Shown here: positions 26,670-35,131 of the stretch, piece by piece | Position numbering within the stretch: the stretch's first letter is position 1 | How the letters are laid out: each line of letters begins with the position of its first letter | NCBI RefSeq assembly: GCF_003945545.1 | Contig: NZ_CP029617.1 | Location: 4,759,001 to 4,823,000, forward strand | Direction: 5' to 3' | Length of the DNA: 64,000 nt | Origin: Streptomyces sp. WAC 01529 | GTDB taxonomy: Bacteria; Actinomycetota; Actinomycetes; Streptomycetales; Streptomycetaceae | Translations under genes and position numbers: made by a program | Notes under the pieces: model-generated | The model's input: only the letters and a program-made list of their open reading frames with translations | Database searches by the model: none | Told to the model about the DNA's origin: nothing

Positions 26670-27731
26670 GTGCCGGACACCATCGGGGGACGGCCCACGC
26701 CGGGCGACGCGCTCGGCGGGGGCGGGGAGCTGGAGCCGGGCGGCCGGGACGGGGATCGGGAGCCCGGCGGCCCGGACGGTGCCGCGTACGTCATCGAGAC
26801 CCGGGGGCTCACCAAGCGTTACGGCAGGCATCTCGCCGTCGACCGGCTGGACCTCACCGTCCCCGAGGGCAGCGTCTTCGGGTTCCTCGGGCCGAACGGC
26901 TCGGGCAAGACGACCACCATCCGCATGCTGATGGGCCTCATCGAGCCGACCTCCGGCACCGCACGGCTCCTCGGCAGACCCATGCCGCGCGCCACGCGCA
27001 CCGTGCTCCCGCACGTGGGCGCGCTGATCGAAGGCCCCGCCCTCTACGGCTTCCTCTCGGGCCGCGACAACCTCCTGCGGTACGACTCCGCCGACCCGGC
27101 CGCCGACCCCCGTACCCGGCGCGTGCGCGCCGATGCCGCCCTCGACCGGGTGGGCCTCACCGCCGCCGCGGGCAAGAAGGCGAAGGCGTACTCACTGGGC
27201 ATGAAGCAGCGGCTCGGCCTCGCGGCGGCCCTGCTCCAGCCGCGCAGGCTCCTCGTCCTGGACGAGCCGACGAACGGCCTCGACCCGCAGGGCATGCGCG
27301 AGATCCGCACCCTGGTGCGGGAACTGGCGGCCGAGGGCACCACCGTCTTCCTCTCCTCGCACCTCCTCGACGAGATCGAGCAGGTCTGCACGCACGCCGC
27401 CGTCATGACGCGGGGCCGCCTGATCACCCAGGGCCCGGTCGCCGACCTGGCCGCGGGCGCGCGCGGCAGGCTCGTCGTGACGACACCGGACCCGGGCGAG
27501 GCGGCCCGCGTCCTGAAGGAGCGTGGCGTGGCGGACCTGGTCGTGGCGGAGGACCGCGTGACGGGCGAGCCGCCAGACAAGGACGCCTCGGGGCGGGAGA
27601 CGGAACTCGCCGATCTGAACGCCGCGCTGGTCGAGGCGGGCGTCCGCGTCCGCGGCTTCGGGCTCGAACGGGCCTCGCTGGAGGACGCGTTCGTGGCGCT
27701 CACGGGGGAGGGTTTCGATGTCGCGGGCTGA
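26670..27731 (+). CDS. ABC transporter ATP-binding protein (BcrA/DrrA type)
   Basis: A 353-residue ATPase that powers the permease encoded next. Walker A is GPNGSGKTT (74-82), the signature YSLGMKQR lies at about 175, and Walker B with switch is LLVLDEPTNGLD. A Gly/Asp-rich leader of 38 residues precedes the ABC domain, and the C-terminal 100 residues are the extension usual in multidrug and antibiotic exporters of this group. The GTG start has an AGGAGG site. The end overlaps the permease gene by 14 nt. The substrate is unknown. Confidence 0.9.
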   Translation: MPDTIGGRPTPGDALGGGGELEPGGRDGDREPGGPDGAAYVIETRGLTKRYGRHLAVDRLDLTVPEGSVFGFLGPNGSGKTTTIRMLMGLIEPTSGTARLLGRPMPRATRTVLPHVGALIEGPALYGFLSGRDNLLRYDSADPAADPRTRRVRADAALDRVGLTAAAGKKAKAYSLGMKQRLGLAAALLQPRRLLVLDEPTNGLDPQGMREIRTLVRELAAEGTTVFLSSHLLDEIEQVCTHAAVMTRGRLITQGPVADLAAGARGRLVVTTPDPGEAARVLKERGVADLVVAEDRVTGEPPDKDASGRETELADLNAALVEAGVRVRGFGLERASLEDAFVALTGEGFDVAG

Positions 27732-28620
27732 GGTCGTGGACGTATCGACGGGTGACGGGGGCGAGCCGAGGGCGCCGCGCGCGCTGTGGACCCTCGGGCT
27801 CTTCCGCAGCGAGCTGATGATCACCTTCCGCCGCTGGCGGACTCTGGCGCTGCTCGGCGTGCTCGCCGCCGTGCCGGTGCTCGTCGGTGTCGCCGTCAAG
27901 ATCGAGACGAGCGACGGTTCGACGGTCGGCGGAGGCGGGGAGGGCGGCGGCCCCGCGTTCATCGCGCAGATCACCAACAACGGCCTGTTCCTGGTCTTCA
28001 CCGCGCTCGCCGCGACCCTGCCGTTCTTCCTGCCGATGGCGATCGGCGTGGTCGCGGGCGACGCCATCGCGGGGGAGGCGAACGCGGGCACCCTGCGCTA
28101 TCTGCTGGTCGCGCCCGCGGGACGCACCCGGCTGCTCCTCGTCAAGTACGCGACCACGCTGACGTTCTGCCTGGTCGCGACCCTGGTAGTCGCCGTGTCC
28201 GCGCTCGCCACGGGTGCGCTGCTCTTCCCGCTCGGCGAGGTCACGACGATCTCCGGTACGCGCATCGGCTTCGGCGAGGGGCTGTGGCGGGCCCTGCTCA
28301 TCGCGCTCGTCGTCGCCGCGTCACTGATCGGCGTGGCGGCGCTCGGGCTCTTCGTCTCGACGCTCACCAGCAGCGGCATCGCGGCGATGGCGACGACGGT
28401 GGGCCTGCTGATCACCGTCCAGATCCTCGACCAGATCCCCCAACTGGACGCCCTCCACCCCTACTTCTTCTCCCACTACTGGCTCTCCTTCGCCGATCTG
28501 ATGCGCGAGCCCGTCTACTGGGACGACCTCCTCAAGAACCTCCGGATGCAGGGGCTCTACGCGGCGGTCTTCGGCTCGGCGGCGTGGGCGCGGTTCGGGG
28601 CGAAGGACATCATGGCGTGA
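27718..28620 (+). CDS. ABC transporter permease (ABC-2 type)
   Basis: A 300-residue membrane protein with about six hydrophobic segments, beginning after a 45-residue cytoplasmic leader. The first helix is followed by a charged loop (KIETSDGSTVGGGGEGG), then FLPMAIGVVAGDAIAGEANAGTLRYLL, the coupling region typical of ABC-2 permeases. It overlaps the ATPase gene by 14 nt, so both are made from one message. Its 3' end converges on the flavodoxin-like gene, with only 24 bp between stops. Confidence 0.88.
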   Translation: MSRAEVVDVSTGDGGEPRAPRALWTLGLFRSELMITFRRWRTLALLGVLAAVPVLVGVAVKIETSDGSTVGGGGEGGGPAFIAQITNNGLFLVFTALAATLPFFLPMAIGVVAGDAIAGEANAGTLRYLLVAPAGRTRLLLVKYATTLTFCLVATLVVAVSALATGALLFPLGEVTTISGTRIGFGEGLWRALLIALVVAASLIGVAALGLFVSTLTSSGIAAMATTVGLLITVQILDQIPQLDALHPYFFSHYWLSFADLMREPVYWDDLLKNLRMQGLYAAVFGSAAWARFGAKDIMA

Positions 28621-28644
28621 GGTGGCGGCCGGGCCGGGCCCCGG

Positions 28645-29241
28645 TCACGCCTTGTCGTAGGGGAAGCGGGCCAGCGGCGGCTCCTGCGCGAAGAACGTCT
28701 TGGCGCGGGCAAGGGCCTCGGTGTCGTCGAGCACCTGGCCGGGCCGGGTGCCGTTGCCGAGCAGGACGCCGCCGAAGCGCATGGGGAAGTAGGCGGCGGT
28801 GTTGTTCAGCGTGCCGATCAGCGGCTCGGCGACCTCCTCCTCGGTGTGCGCGAGCGCGGTCACGCCCCACAGGGTGCGGCCCTTCAGCGACTCCTTGAAG
28901 CCGATCTCCGGGGTCTCCAGCCAGGCGTCCCAGTAGTCGAGGTAGCGCTTGACGGTGGCCGACACGGAGTACCAGTACAGCGGCGAGACGATGACGATGT
29001 CCGTGGCTTCGAGGGTGGCATCGAGGAGCAGCGCCTCGTGGTCGCCCTCGGGGCGGGGGCGGGCGCGAGGGAGGGTCTCGTCGTGGCGCAGGTCCGCGAA
29101 GTCGGGGAGCGGGTGCTCGGCGAGGTTGATCCAGCGCTGCCCGGCGTCCGCGGGCAGCTGCTCGGCGGCCTTGCGGGCCAGGATCTCGGAGTTGCCCTCG
29201 GGGCGGGCGCTGCCGACGACGAAGAGGAACGAGCGGGTCAT
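28645..29241 (-). CDS. Flavodoxin-fold NAD(P)H-dependent FMN oxidoreductase
   Basis: A 198-residue protein of the NADPH-dependent FMN reductase / NAD(P)H oxidoreductase family. The phosphate-binding loop is GSARPEGNSE (about 9-18) and SPLYWYSVSATVKRYLDYWD binds the flavin ring. The ATG at 29241 has an AGGGGGA site; a longer in-frame start at 29283 adds 14 residues without support. The physiological substrate, such as a quinone, is not shown. An imperfect inverted repeat lies 46-74 bp upstream. Confidence 0.83.
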   Translation of the reverse strand: MTRSFLFVVGSARPEGNSEILARKAAEQLPADAGQRWINLAEHPLPDFADLRHDETLPRARPRPEGDHEALLLDATLEATDIVIVSPLYWYSVSATVKRYLDYWDAWLETPEIGFKESLKGRTLWGVTALAHTEEEVAEPLIGTLNNTAAYFPMRFGGVLLGNGTRPGQVLDDTEALARAKTFFAQEPPLARFPYDKA

Positions 29242-29286
29242 GTGAATCCCCCTGGATGGGCCCGGTGCGGCCGGGCGCGGCAATTA

Positions 29287-29315
29287 CTTGCACGCGCACT
29301 ATATGCATGCGCAAG
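29287..29315. promoter_or_regulatory. Imperfect inverted repeat upstream of the FMN oxidoreductase
   Basis: CTTGCACGCGCA (29287-29298) and TGCATGCGCAAG (29304-29315) pair with three mismatches around CTATA. The position, 46-74 bp before the ATG, fits an operator. The regulator is unknown. Confidence 0.35.
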
Positions 29316-29336
29316 CAATGGCGTCCAGGGGGCTTC

Positions 29337-31235
29337 TCAAGGGCGTACGTGGACGACCCACCCGGAGGAGTACGTGCCGGGCACGGCATGGCGGGGCCAG
29401 TCGCGGGCCCAGTGCGGGGGCGCGGCCTCGCGCAGCACGAGGGCGCTGAGGTCGCCGGGGCCGTCCGCCGGGCCGCCGGGTGCGCATCCGGCGACATGGG
29501 CGAGGGGGATGACGGAGGTGTTGCCGCCCAGGGTGCAGGGGGCGTCGGTACGGGCGCCGGGACGCGAACCGTTGCCGACACCGTGCCGCTCCAGCACTTC
29601 GGCGACCCGCGCCCAGTCGTCGCGGGCGCCCGCCTGGATCGTGGCGTTGCCGTGAGCGAGCAGAACCTGCACGAGGAGATGCCCCCCGAGCACGACCCCC
29701 ACCAGACCGGCGCCGACCCACCGGTGCCGTCCGGCGCGGGCGACCCCGACGAGGGTGAGGAGCCCGAGGGCGGCGGTGGGGGCGAGCAAGGCATGGGTGG
29801 GGAGGAGGAAGCGGGGGGCGGCGTAGGGGACGAGGAGGAGATAGGGCAGGGCGATGGCGAGGGCGGTGAGGAGGGTGAGGGTGGTGGCGGGGGGTCTCGT
29901 CGCCTCGGAAGCGCTCTGGGGGGCGCGTTCTCGGCGCAGGGTCCACAGGCCCGCCGTCACCAGGAGGAGCAGCAGCAGCCACCACTCCGTCGCCACGGGG
30001 CGGATGCCGTCGCTGTCGCAGGGGCGGCAGAGCAGCGGGCCGTCCATGACCGTGAGGTGGTGGACGAACGACAGGAGCGGGCGCAGGTCCCCCTGCACCT
30101 CGCTGGCCTCCGTCAGCCGTTCGCGGACGCCGCCGAAACGGACGTACGCCTCCACGGCCCAGGGCAGCGCTCCCGCCGCGAGCCCGCCGAGCACGGCCAC
30201 CACGCGGCCGCGCCCCCGCCAGGCGGGCACCAGCAGGGCGGCGAGGAGCAGGGGCAGCCCTATGGCGAAACCGTCGTTGGGACGCATCAGCGTGGCGAGG
30301 GCGATGCCGGCCGCGACACCGGCGTACGTGCGGAGGGACTGCCGCGACCAGAGGAAGAGGCCGACCGCGCCGACCGCCCCCATGGCGGTGTAGTGGTTGG
30401 GCATCGCCGCGCTCGCGTAGAAGAGCGTGATCCACAGCCCGCCGTAGAGCGCGGCGGCGACCGGGGCCATCAGGGGCCGGTGCGCGGCCCGCAGCCAGGG
30501 CCGGAACCCGAGATAGAGCGCGGCGGTCGAGAGCAGCGTCAGCCACACCCGGAGCAGCACGACGGAGTCGCTCCAGAGGGCCACCGGCGCGATGAGGAAC
30601 GGCACCCCGCGGGTGCGGGGCGCGCTGAAGGGAGTGGCGGGCCCGTAGGGGGAGTACCTGCTGGCGTAGACGAGTTCGTCCCAGCCGAGGGGCAGGGAGA
30701 GCGGCACGAGGGCGAGCGACAGCAGCGCGAAGCCGCCGCAGACGGCGAGGAGGAGGCGCTGGGGAGGGCCCGCGCCCTTCCTCCCGCCGACCGGGCCGCG
30801 TTCGACGCCCGCGCTGTCCTCGAAGCCCGCTCTCACTCGGTCCTCGGCGCCCACCCGGCGCCCGGCGCCCACTCGGCTCTCGGCGCCAGCCCGGCATCCG
30901 GCGCTGGCTCGGTCCTCGGCGCCTGCCCTGCGTTCGGAGCCTGCTCTGTCTCCGGCGCCTGCTCGGCCCTTGGCGTCCGCCCCGCGTTCGGTGCCCGATC
31001 CGGCCCCGGCGCCTGCCCTGTCACCGGCGTCTGCTCGGTCCTCGGCACACGCCCGGCGTTCGGAGCCTGCTCGGTCCTCGGCACCCCCTCCGCCCTCGGC
31101 ACCCCCTCCGCCCCCGGCACCCCCTCCGGGCCCCACGCTCTCCCTGTCCTCGGCGCTCACCCGCTCCTCTGCGCTCACCGCGCCTTCGCCGCCGTGGGCC
31201 GCTTCTTCGCCGAGGTGCTCTTGGCCTCCGCGCAT
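29337..31235 (-). CDS. Multi-pass membrane protein, mannosyltransferase/GT-C-like, with repetitive N-terminus
   Basis: A 632-residue protein with about 10-12 hydrophobic segments from about residue 165 on. The GWDELVYASRYSPYG segment just after the first helix, with acidic residues in the first outer loop, resembles GT-C polyprenol-phosphate sugar transferases. Residues about 30-150 are a hydrophilic, low-complexity repeat of six-residue units (AEDRAG / SERRAG type). The ATG at 31235 has a GGAGG about 10 nt upstream; the frame is open to 31448, giving a 703-residue alternative. The exact sugar donor and acceptor are unknown. Confidence 0.7.
   Translation of the reverse strand: MRGGQEHLGEEAAHGGEGAVSAEERVSAEDRESVGPGGGAGGGGGAEGGGGAEDRAGSERRACAEDRADAGDRAGAGAGSGTERGADAKGRAGAGDRAGSERRAGAEDRASAGCRAGAESRVGAGRRVGAEDRVRAGFEDSAGVERGPVGGRKGAGPPQRLLLAVCGGFALLSLALVPLSLPLGWDELVYASRYSPYGPATPFSAPRTRGVPFLIAPVALWSDSVVLLRVWLTLLSTAALYLGFRPWLRAAHRPLMAPVAAALYGGLWITLFYASAAMPNHYTAMGAVGAVGLFLWSRQSLRTYAGVAAGIALATLMRPNDGFAIGLPLLLAALLVPAWRGRGRVVAVLGGLAAGALPWAVEAYVRFGGVRERLTEASEVQGDLRPLLSFVHHLTVMDGPLLCRPCDSDGIRPVATEWWLLLLLLVTAGLWTLRRERAPQSASEATRPPATTLTLLTALAIALPYLLLVPYAAPRFLLPTHALLAPTAALGLLTLVGVARAGRHRWVGAGLVGVVLGGHLLVQVLLAHGNATIQAGARDDWARVAEVLERHGVGNGSRPGARTDAPCTLGGNTSVIPLAHVAGCAPGGPADGPGDLSALVLREAAPPHWARDWPRHAVPGTYSSGWVVHVRP
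30810..31140 (-). repeat. Imperfect 18-bp repeat array coding for hexapeptides
   Basis: About 15 degenerate 18-bp units, with cores such as GTCCTCGGCGCC and GTTCGGAGCC on the + strand, fill this stretch. They keep the frame of the membrane protein gene and encode Ala/Glu/Asp/Arg-rich hexapeptides. Spacing is regular but sequence identity is low, and there is no spacer structure. Confidence 0.7.
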
Positions 31236-31399
31236 CGGGGTCCCGCCTCCGGGGCGTCCCGGAGGCGGGCTGCCAGGGGTGTCTTCAGGGACACGGGGGA
31301 GGCCTCCTCGCTGGCAGAGCTGGCAGAGCTGACGGCGCCCCCGGCACCCCGCCGAAGAGGCATCGTCACCGCAAGCTTGCCACCGCCGTCCCCTCCCCC

Positions 31400-31855
31400 C
31401 TAGTGGACACAGAACTCGTTGCCCTCCGGGTCCCGCATGATCACCCACTCGCCCCCTGGCTCCCTGACATGCCGCTCCACCACCGCGCCGAGCCCCTCCA
31501 GACGGGCCACCTCACCGTCCCGGCCGCCGGCCCCGGAGTGCACATCGAGATGCAGCCGGTTCTTGCCGGTCTTGGCCTCGGGGACGCGCTGGAAGAGGAT
31601 GCGGCGGCCGAGACCCACCCCGGTCTCCTCCTCGTAGGGGTCCTCGGGGTGGCGCACGGCGATGAGGTCGCGCCAGGCGCGGCGGCCGCGGAAGTCGACG
31701 GCCGCCGCCTCCGGCACCGCGCCGAAGCCGAGCAGGCGCTCGATCAGGGCGCTGTTGTCCTCGACCTCGTACCCCAGCGTCTCCGCCCAGAAGACGGCCT
31801 GGGCATGCGGGTCGTTGGCGTCGATGACGAGCTTCCAGTGCAGGGTCGTATGCAT
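31400..31855 (-). CDS. VOC family (glyoxalase/bleomycin-resistance-like) protein
   Basis: A 151-residue protein with two betaalphabetabetabeta modules: LHWKLVIDANDPHAQAVFWAETLGY at the start and LHLDVHSG...GEWVIMRDPEGNEFCV at the end. The His and Glu residues in LHLDVH and PEGNEF match the metal-binding places of the family. The ATG at 31855 is the first start after a stretch belonging to the AraC gene. It lies 17 bp downstream of the AraC-type regulator gene, with an inverted repeat between them. The substrate is unknown. Confidence 0.8.
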   Translation of the reverse strand: MHTTLHWKLVIDANDPHAQAVFWAETLGYEVEDNSALIERLLGFGAVPEAAAVDFRGRRAWRDLIAVRHPEDPYEEETGVGLGRRILFQRVPEAKTGKNRLHLDVHSGAGGRDGEVARLEGLGAVVERHVREPGGEWVIMRDPEGNEFCVH

Positions 31856-31876
31856 GTAACCAGTTATATCGGTTAC
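31856..31876. promoter_or_regulatory. GTAACC/GGTTAC inverted repeat before the VOC gene
   Basis: GTAACC (31856-31861) and GGTTAC (31871-31876) flank a 9-bp AT-rich centre, directly before the VOC start and overlapping the AraC stop. It may be an operator or may occlude the start. AT richness is unusual for this DNA. Confidence 0.4.
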
Positions 31877-32802
31877 GCGGAGAGCGCGCCCAGCTTCTGG
31901 TCCTGACCCCGCTTCCCGTGCTGAAGCGCCAGCGAGGCGCGGTAGCCGCTCGGCGCGATGCCCCGGATCCGCTTGAACGCGTCGCTGAAGCCGAACCCGT
32001 CGGCGTACCCCACCTGTCCCGCCACCGAGGCGACCGTCGCGCCGGGCTCGGCGAGCAGTTCGGCGGCGAGCGTCATGCGCCACTCGGTGAGGTACGCCAT
32101 CGGGGGCCTGCCGACCAGGTCGGTGAAGTTCCTGGCGAAGGCGGCCCGCGAGACCTGGGCGCGCGCGGCGAGCGCCGCCACCGTCCAGGGCCGGGCCGGC
32201 TCGTCGTGCATGGCGCGCAGCGCGGGGCCGACCACGTCGTCGCCGAGCGCGCGGTACCAGGCGGGCGGGCAGGCCTCGGGCAGGTCGAACCACTCCCGCA
32301 GGGTGCACGCCAGCATCCAGTCGAGCATCCGGTCCATCACGTACTGACGGCCCGGCCGGTCCGCGGCGATCTCGGCGGCGATGAGTTCCACGATGGGCAT
32401 GCACTCCTCGCCGGCCGGCACGACGAGCAGCGGCGGCAGCGCGCTGACGAGCCGCCGCCCGACGGAGCTGTCCAACTGGTACGCGCCGGTGACCAGTTCG
32501 CACCCGGCGCCGGGACCCGCGCCGGGACCCGCGCCGGGACCCGCGCCGGACCCCGTGCCAGGCCCCGCGGCAGCCAGCGTGAACGGCGCGTTCGTGCACA
32601 CGATCGCGGCCCCGCCCGCCCGCAGGGTCCGCGCCTCGCCCGCCGCCGCCACGGCGATCCGCGCCACGCCCCGCACCACCGTGATCAGTTCGAGCGCCAC
32701 CCCCTCGGCGCGGCGCGTCTCCCAAGGGCGCGTCAGCACCGTCCGGTTGAACAGCGCGCCGTCCGCGCGCACCCCTCGCAGCAGATCCCCCAGAGCGTCC
32801 AT
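31873..32802 (-). CDS. AraC family transcriptional regulator with cupin-like N-domain
   Basis: A 309-residue regulator. The N-terminal part (about 1-190) is the cupin-type AraC ligand domain. The C-terminal part (about 200-300) has two helix-turn-helix motifs, with WTVAALAARAQVSRAAFARNF and VASVAGQVGYADGFGFSDAFKR, ending in GIAPSGYR. A PGAG repeat (about 100-112) encoded by a 12-bp tandem repeat sits inside the ligand domain. The ATG at 32802 is used. It is divergent from an NmrA-like gene with two 21-bp direct repeats between them, so it probably controls that gene and itself. Confidence 0.87.
   Translation of the reverse strand: MDALGDLLRGVRADGALFNRTVLTRPWETRRAEGVALELITVVRGVARIAVAAAGEARTLRAGGAAIVCTNAPFTLAAAGPGTGSGAGPGAGPGAGPGAGCELVTGAYQLDSSVGRRLVSALPPLLVVPAGEECMPIVELIAAEIAADRPGRQYVMDRMLDWMLACTLREWFDLPEACPPAWYRALGDDVVGPALRAMHDEPARPWTVAALAARAQVSRAAFARNFTDLVGRPPMAYLTEWRMTLAAELLAEPGATVASVAGQVGYADGFGFSDAFKRIRGIAPSGYRASLALQHGKRGQDQKLGALSA
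32507..32550 (-). repeat. 12-bp tandem repeat in the AraC-type gene
   Basis: Three perfect copies of GCGCCGGGACCC (32507-32518, 32519-32530, 32531-32542) and a partial fourth encode the PGAG repeat. The unit is a multiple of three, so copy-number change would keep the frame. Confidence 0.9.
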
Positions 32803-32813
32803 GGCCCCACGGT

Positions 32814-32855
32814 AGACGGACACCCATGCCACCAAGACGGACGCCCATGTCACCG
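32814..32855. promoter_or_regulatory. Two 21-bp direct repeats in the AraC/NmrA divergent promoter
   Basis: 32814-32834 and 32835-32855 match at 18 of 21 bases and abut. Tandem half sites spaced 21 bp are the classic AraC-family binding layout (araI1-I2). They lie between the divergent starts at 32802 and 32883. Confidence 0.6.
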
Positions 32856-32882
32856 AAACGCCGGGGGCGGTTGGCTGAACGC

Positions 32883-33776
32883 ATGACCGACAACGCGCAG
32901 CACGACACGCCCGCCACCACCACCCACACCCCCACCCGCACCCCCGCCGCCCCCGACCGCCCCATCCTCGTGCTCGGCGCCACCGGCAAGACCGGCCGCC
33001 GCGTGGTGGCCCGGCTCCGCGCGGCGGGCCACCCCGTGCGCGCCGCGTCCCGCACCGCGGAGACCCCCTTCGACTGGACCGACCGCGCCACCTGGGCCCC
33101 CGCCCTGGACGGCGTGGGCGCCCTCTACCTCGTCGGCCCGCCCGACCCCGAGCCGATCGCCGACTTCGTCGCGCAGGCGAAGGCGGCGGGCGTACGCCGC
33201 TTCGTGGTCCTGTCCGGCCGGGGCATCGAGGTCTTCGGCGACTCCTTCGAACCGTCCATGGCGGAGGCCGAGCGCGTGGTGCGCGAGGCGGGCGTGGACT
33301 GGACGGTGATCCGCCCGAACAACTTCTCGCAGAACTTCGACGAGGACGTCTTCCACGCACCCCTGCTCGAAGGCCGCCTGGCGCTGCCGGTCGGCGACGT
33401 GCCGGAGCCGTTCGTCGACGTGGAGGACATCGCGGAGGTGGCCGCCGCCCTGCTCACCGAGGACGGGCACACGGGCCGTACGTACGAACTCTCCGGGCCG
33501 CGCTCGCTGACCTTCGCCGAAGCGGTGGCGGAGATGGCGGAGGCGTCGGGCCGGCCGATGCGGTTCGAGGACGTCACGGGGGAGGCCTATGTGGCCGAAC
33601 TGACCGGGCGGGGCGTGCCCGAGGACGCCGCCCGGTCACTGGCGGAGGTGCTCGCCTTCCTCGCCGGGGGCCACAACTCCGCTCCGGCCCCCGGCGTCCG
33701 CGAGGTGCTCGGCCGTGAGGCCCGCGACTTCACGGAGTACGCGAGGAGGGCCGCGGAGGCGGGCGCCTGGGGCTAG
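32883..33776 (+). CDS. NmrA-like NAD(P)-binding protein
   Basis: A 297-residue atypical short-chain dehydrogenase with the nucleotide loop VLGATGKTGRRV (about 28-39) and the NmrA pattern VRRFVVLSGRG and WTVIRPNNFSQNF; it lacks the classic YxxxK. Members sense redox state or reduce small substrates. The N-terminal 20 residues are Thr/Pro rich. The ATG at 32883 is chosen over 32826, which would lie in the operator repeats. The stop TAG coincides with the TA at the left edge of a miniature inverted-repeat element. Confidence 0.85.
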   Translation: MTDNAQHDTPATTTHTPTRTPAAPDRPILVLGATGKTGRRVVARLRAAGHPVRAASRTAETPFDWTDRATWAPALDGVGALYLVGPPDPEPIADFVAQAKAAGVRRFVVLSGRGIEVFGDSFEPSMAEAERVVREAGVDWTVIRPNNFSQNFDEDVFHAPLLEGRLALPVGDVPEPFVDVEDIAEVAAALLTEDGHTGRTYELSGPRSLTFAEAVAEMAEASGRPMRFEDVTGEAYVAELTGRGVPEDAARSLAEVLAFLAGGHNSAPAPGVREVLGREARDFTEYARRAAEAGAWG

Positions 33777-33964
33777 GGCCTGTCCGGCGGATCATGTCGC
33801 CGGACGCGGGGTTTGGCACGCCGATCTGCGGCGTTGTCGTCGGTTGTCAACGCTCCGCGTTGCCGCCCTCCTCCGCCTTGCATCTCGACGCACCAAACCC
33901 CGCTCACCGGCACCAAGAGGTGGCCGCCACCCGAACGCGACCTGATCCGCCGGACAGGCCCTAG
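33773..33964. mobile_element. Miniature inverted-repeat element (MITE), IS630/Tc1-like ends
   Basis: The outer 22 bp (33773-33794 and 33943-33964) are perfect inverted repeats beginning and ending in CTAG. If the target duplication is TA (33774-33775, 33962-33963), the element is 186 bp with 19-bp perfect ends. A second, inner inverted repeat (GCGGGGTTTGG at 33806-33816, CCAAACCCCGC at 33893-33903) makes a long hairpin. There is no open reading frame for a transposase. It lies between convergent genes and could also act as a terminator. Confidence 0.85.
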
Positions 33965-33970
33965 GGCACG

Positions 33971-34990
33971 TCAGGCCGCGGGCTCCCGCTCGCCAGGAGC
34001 CACAGAGGGGGCGGACCGGGCAGACGGGGCAGACGAGGTGGACGACGCGCCCTCCGCGGCACGGCGTGCGGCGGTCAGCCGGGCCGCGTTGCGGCGGGCC
34101 GTCCGCAGCGCGTCCCACGTCAGCAGCGACAGCGCCAGCCACACCAGCCCGAAGCCCGCCCACCGCTCGGGCGGCATCGCCTCGTGGAAGTACAGGATCC
34201 CGAGCAGGAACTGGAAGACGGGCGCGAGGTACTGGAGCAGCCCCAGCGTGGAGAGCGGCACCCGGATCGCCGCGGCGCCGAAGCAGACCAGGGGAGCGGC
34301 GGTCACCACTCCGGTCGCGGCGAGCAGCGCCGCGTGCCCGGCGCCCTCCGTGCCGAACGTGAGGTCCCCCCGCGAGCCGAGCCACACCAGAAAGGCGACA
34401 GCGGGCAGGAACTGCACGGCGGTCTCGGCGGCGAGCGACTCGAGGCCGCTGAGGTTGACCTTCTTCTTCACCAGCCCGTACACCGCGAAGGAGAAGGCGA
34501 GGCAGAGCGAGATCCACGGCGGCTGCCCATAGCCGAAGGCGAGCACGAGGACCGCCGCGAGCCCCACCGCGACGGCCGCCCACTGCACGGGCCGCAGCCG
34601 CTCGCCGAGCAGCAGCACGCCTATCGCGATGGTGACCAGGGGGTTGATGAAGTACCCGAGGGAGGCCTCGACGACGTGGCCGTTGTTCACGGACCAGATG
34701 TAGACGCCCCAGTTGAGGGTGATGACCGCCGCGGCGACCGCCACCAGGCCCAGTCGGCGGGGCCGGCGCACCAGCTCGCGCGCCCAGCCCCAACGCCGTA
34801 CGAACAGGAGCGCGACGCCCACCACGACGAGCGACCACGCCATCCGGTGCGCGAGGATCTCGGCGGCCCCGGACGGTTTGAGGAGCGGCCAGAAAAGGGG
34901 GACGAGGCCCCACATCCCGTAGGCCGCGAAGCCGTTCAGCAGCCCTATGCGCTGCTCGCTCCTGGCCTGTCCGGCTGCTCCGCTCTCCAC
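33971..34990 (-). CDS. rarD: EamA/RarD family transporter
   Basis: A 339-residue drug/metabolite transporter with ten hydrophobic segments. The RarD pattern is clear: GLLNGFAAYGMWGLVPLFWP at the N-terminus, INPLVTIAIGVLLLGERLRP in the middle and LGLLQYLAPVFQFLLGILYF near the end. The GTG at 34990 has an AGGAGGG site; a longer frame to 35080 lacks one. The C-terminus is Ser/Ala rich. The substrate is unknown (E. coli RarD was linked to chloramphenicol sensitivity). Confidence 0.87.
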   Translation of the reverse strand: MESGAAGQARSEQRIGLLNGFAAYGMWGLVPLFWPLLKPSGAAEILAHRMAWSLVVVGVALLFVRRWGWARELVRRPRRLGLVAVAAAVITLNWGVYIWSVNNGHVVEASLGYFINPLVTIAIGVLLLGERLRPVQWAAVAVGLAAVLVLAFGYGQPPWISLCLAFSFAVYGLVKKKVNLSGLESLAAETAVQFLPAVAFLVWLGSRGDLTFGTEGAGHAALLAATGVVTAAPLVCFGAAAIRVPLSTLGLLQYLAPVFQFLLGILYFHEAMPPERWAGFGLVWLALSLLTWDALRTARRNAARLTAARRAAEGASSTSSAPSARSAPSVAPGEREPAA

Positions 34991-35131
34991 GGGCCCTCCT
35001 CGCCACACGGCAGTCCGACGCTGCCTCCCCGAAGGTAGCGCCGAGAGCCCTCGCCTGTCATGCCCGTATACCTGGAACACTCATGACATGAGCCGGGTCG
35101 GTAAGCCCGTCCGGCATTTGAGGACAAGCGG

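Noticed and set aside
30810..31140. Regular repeat array that could look like a CRISPR locus
   Set aside because: The units are degenerate 18-bp repeats that keep a coding frame. There are no unique spacers and no cas genes nearby.
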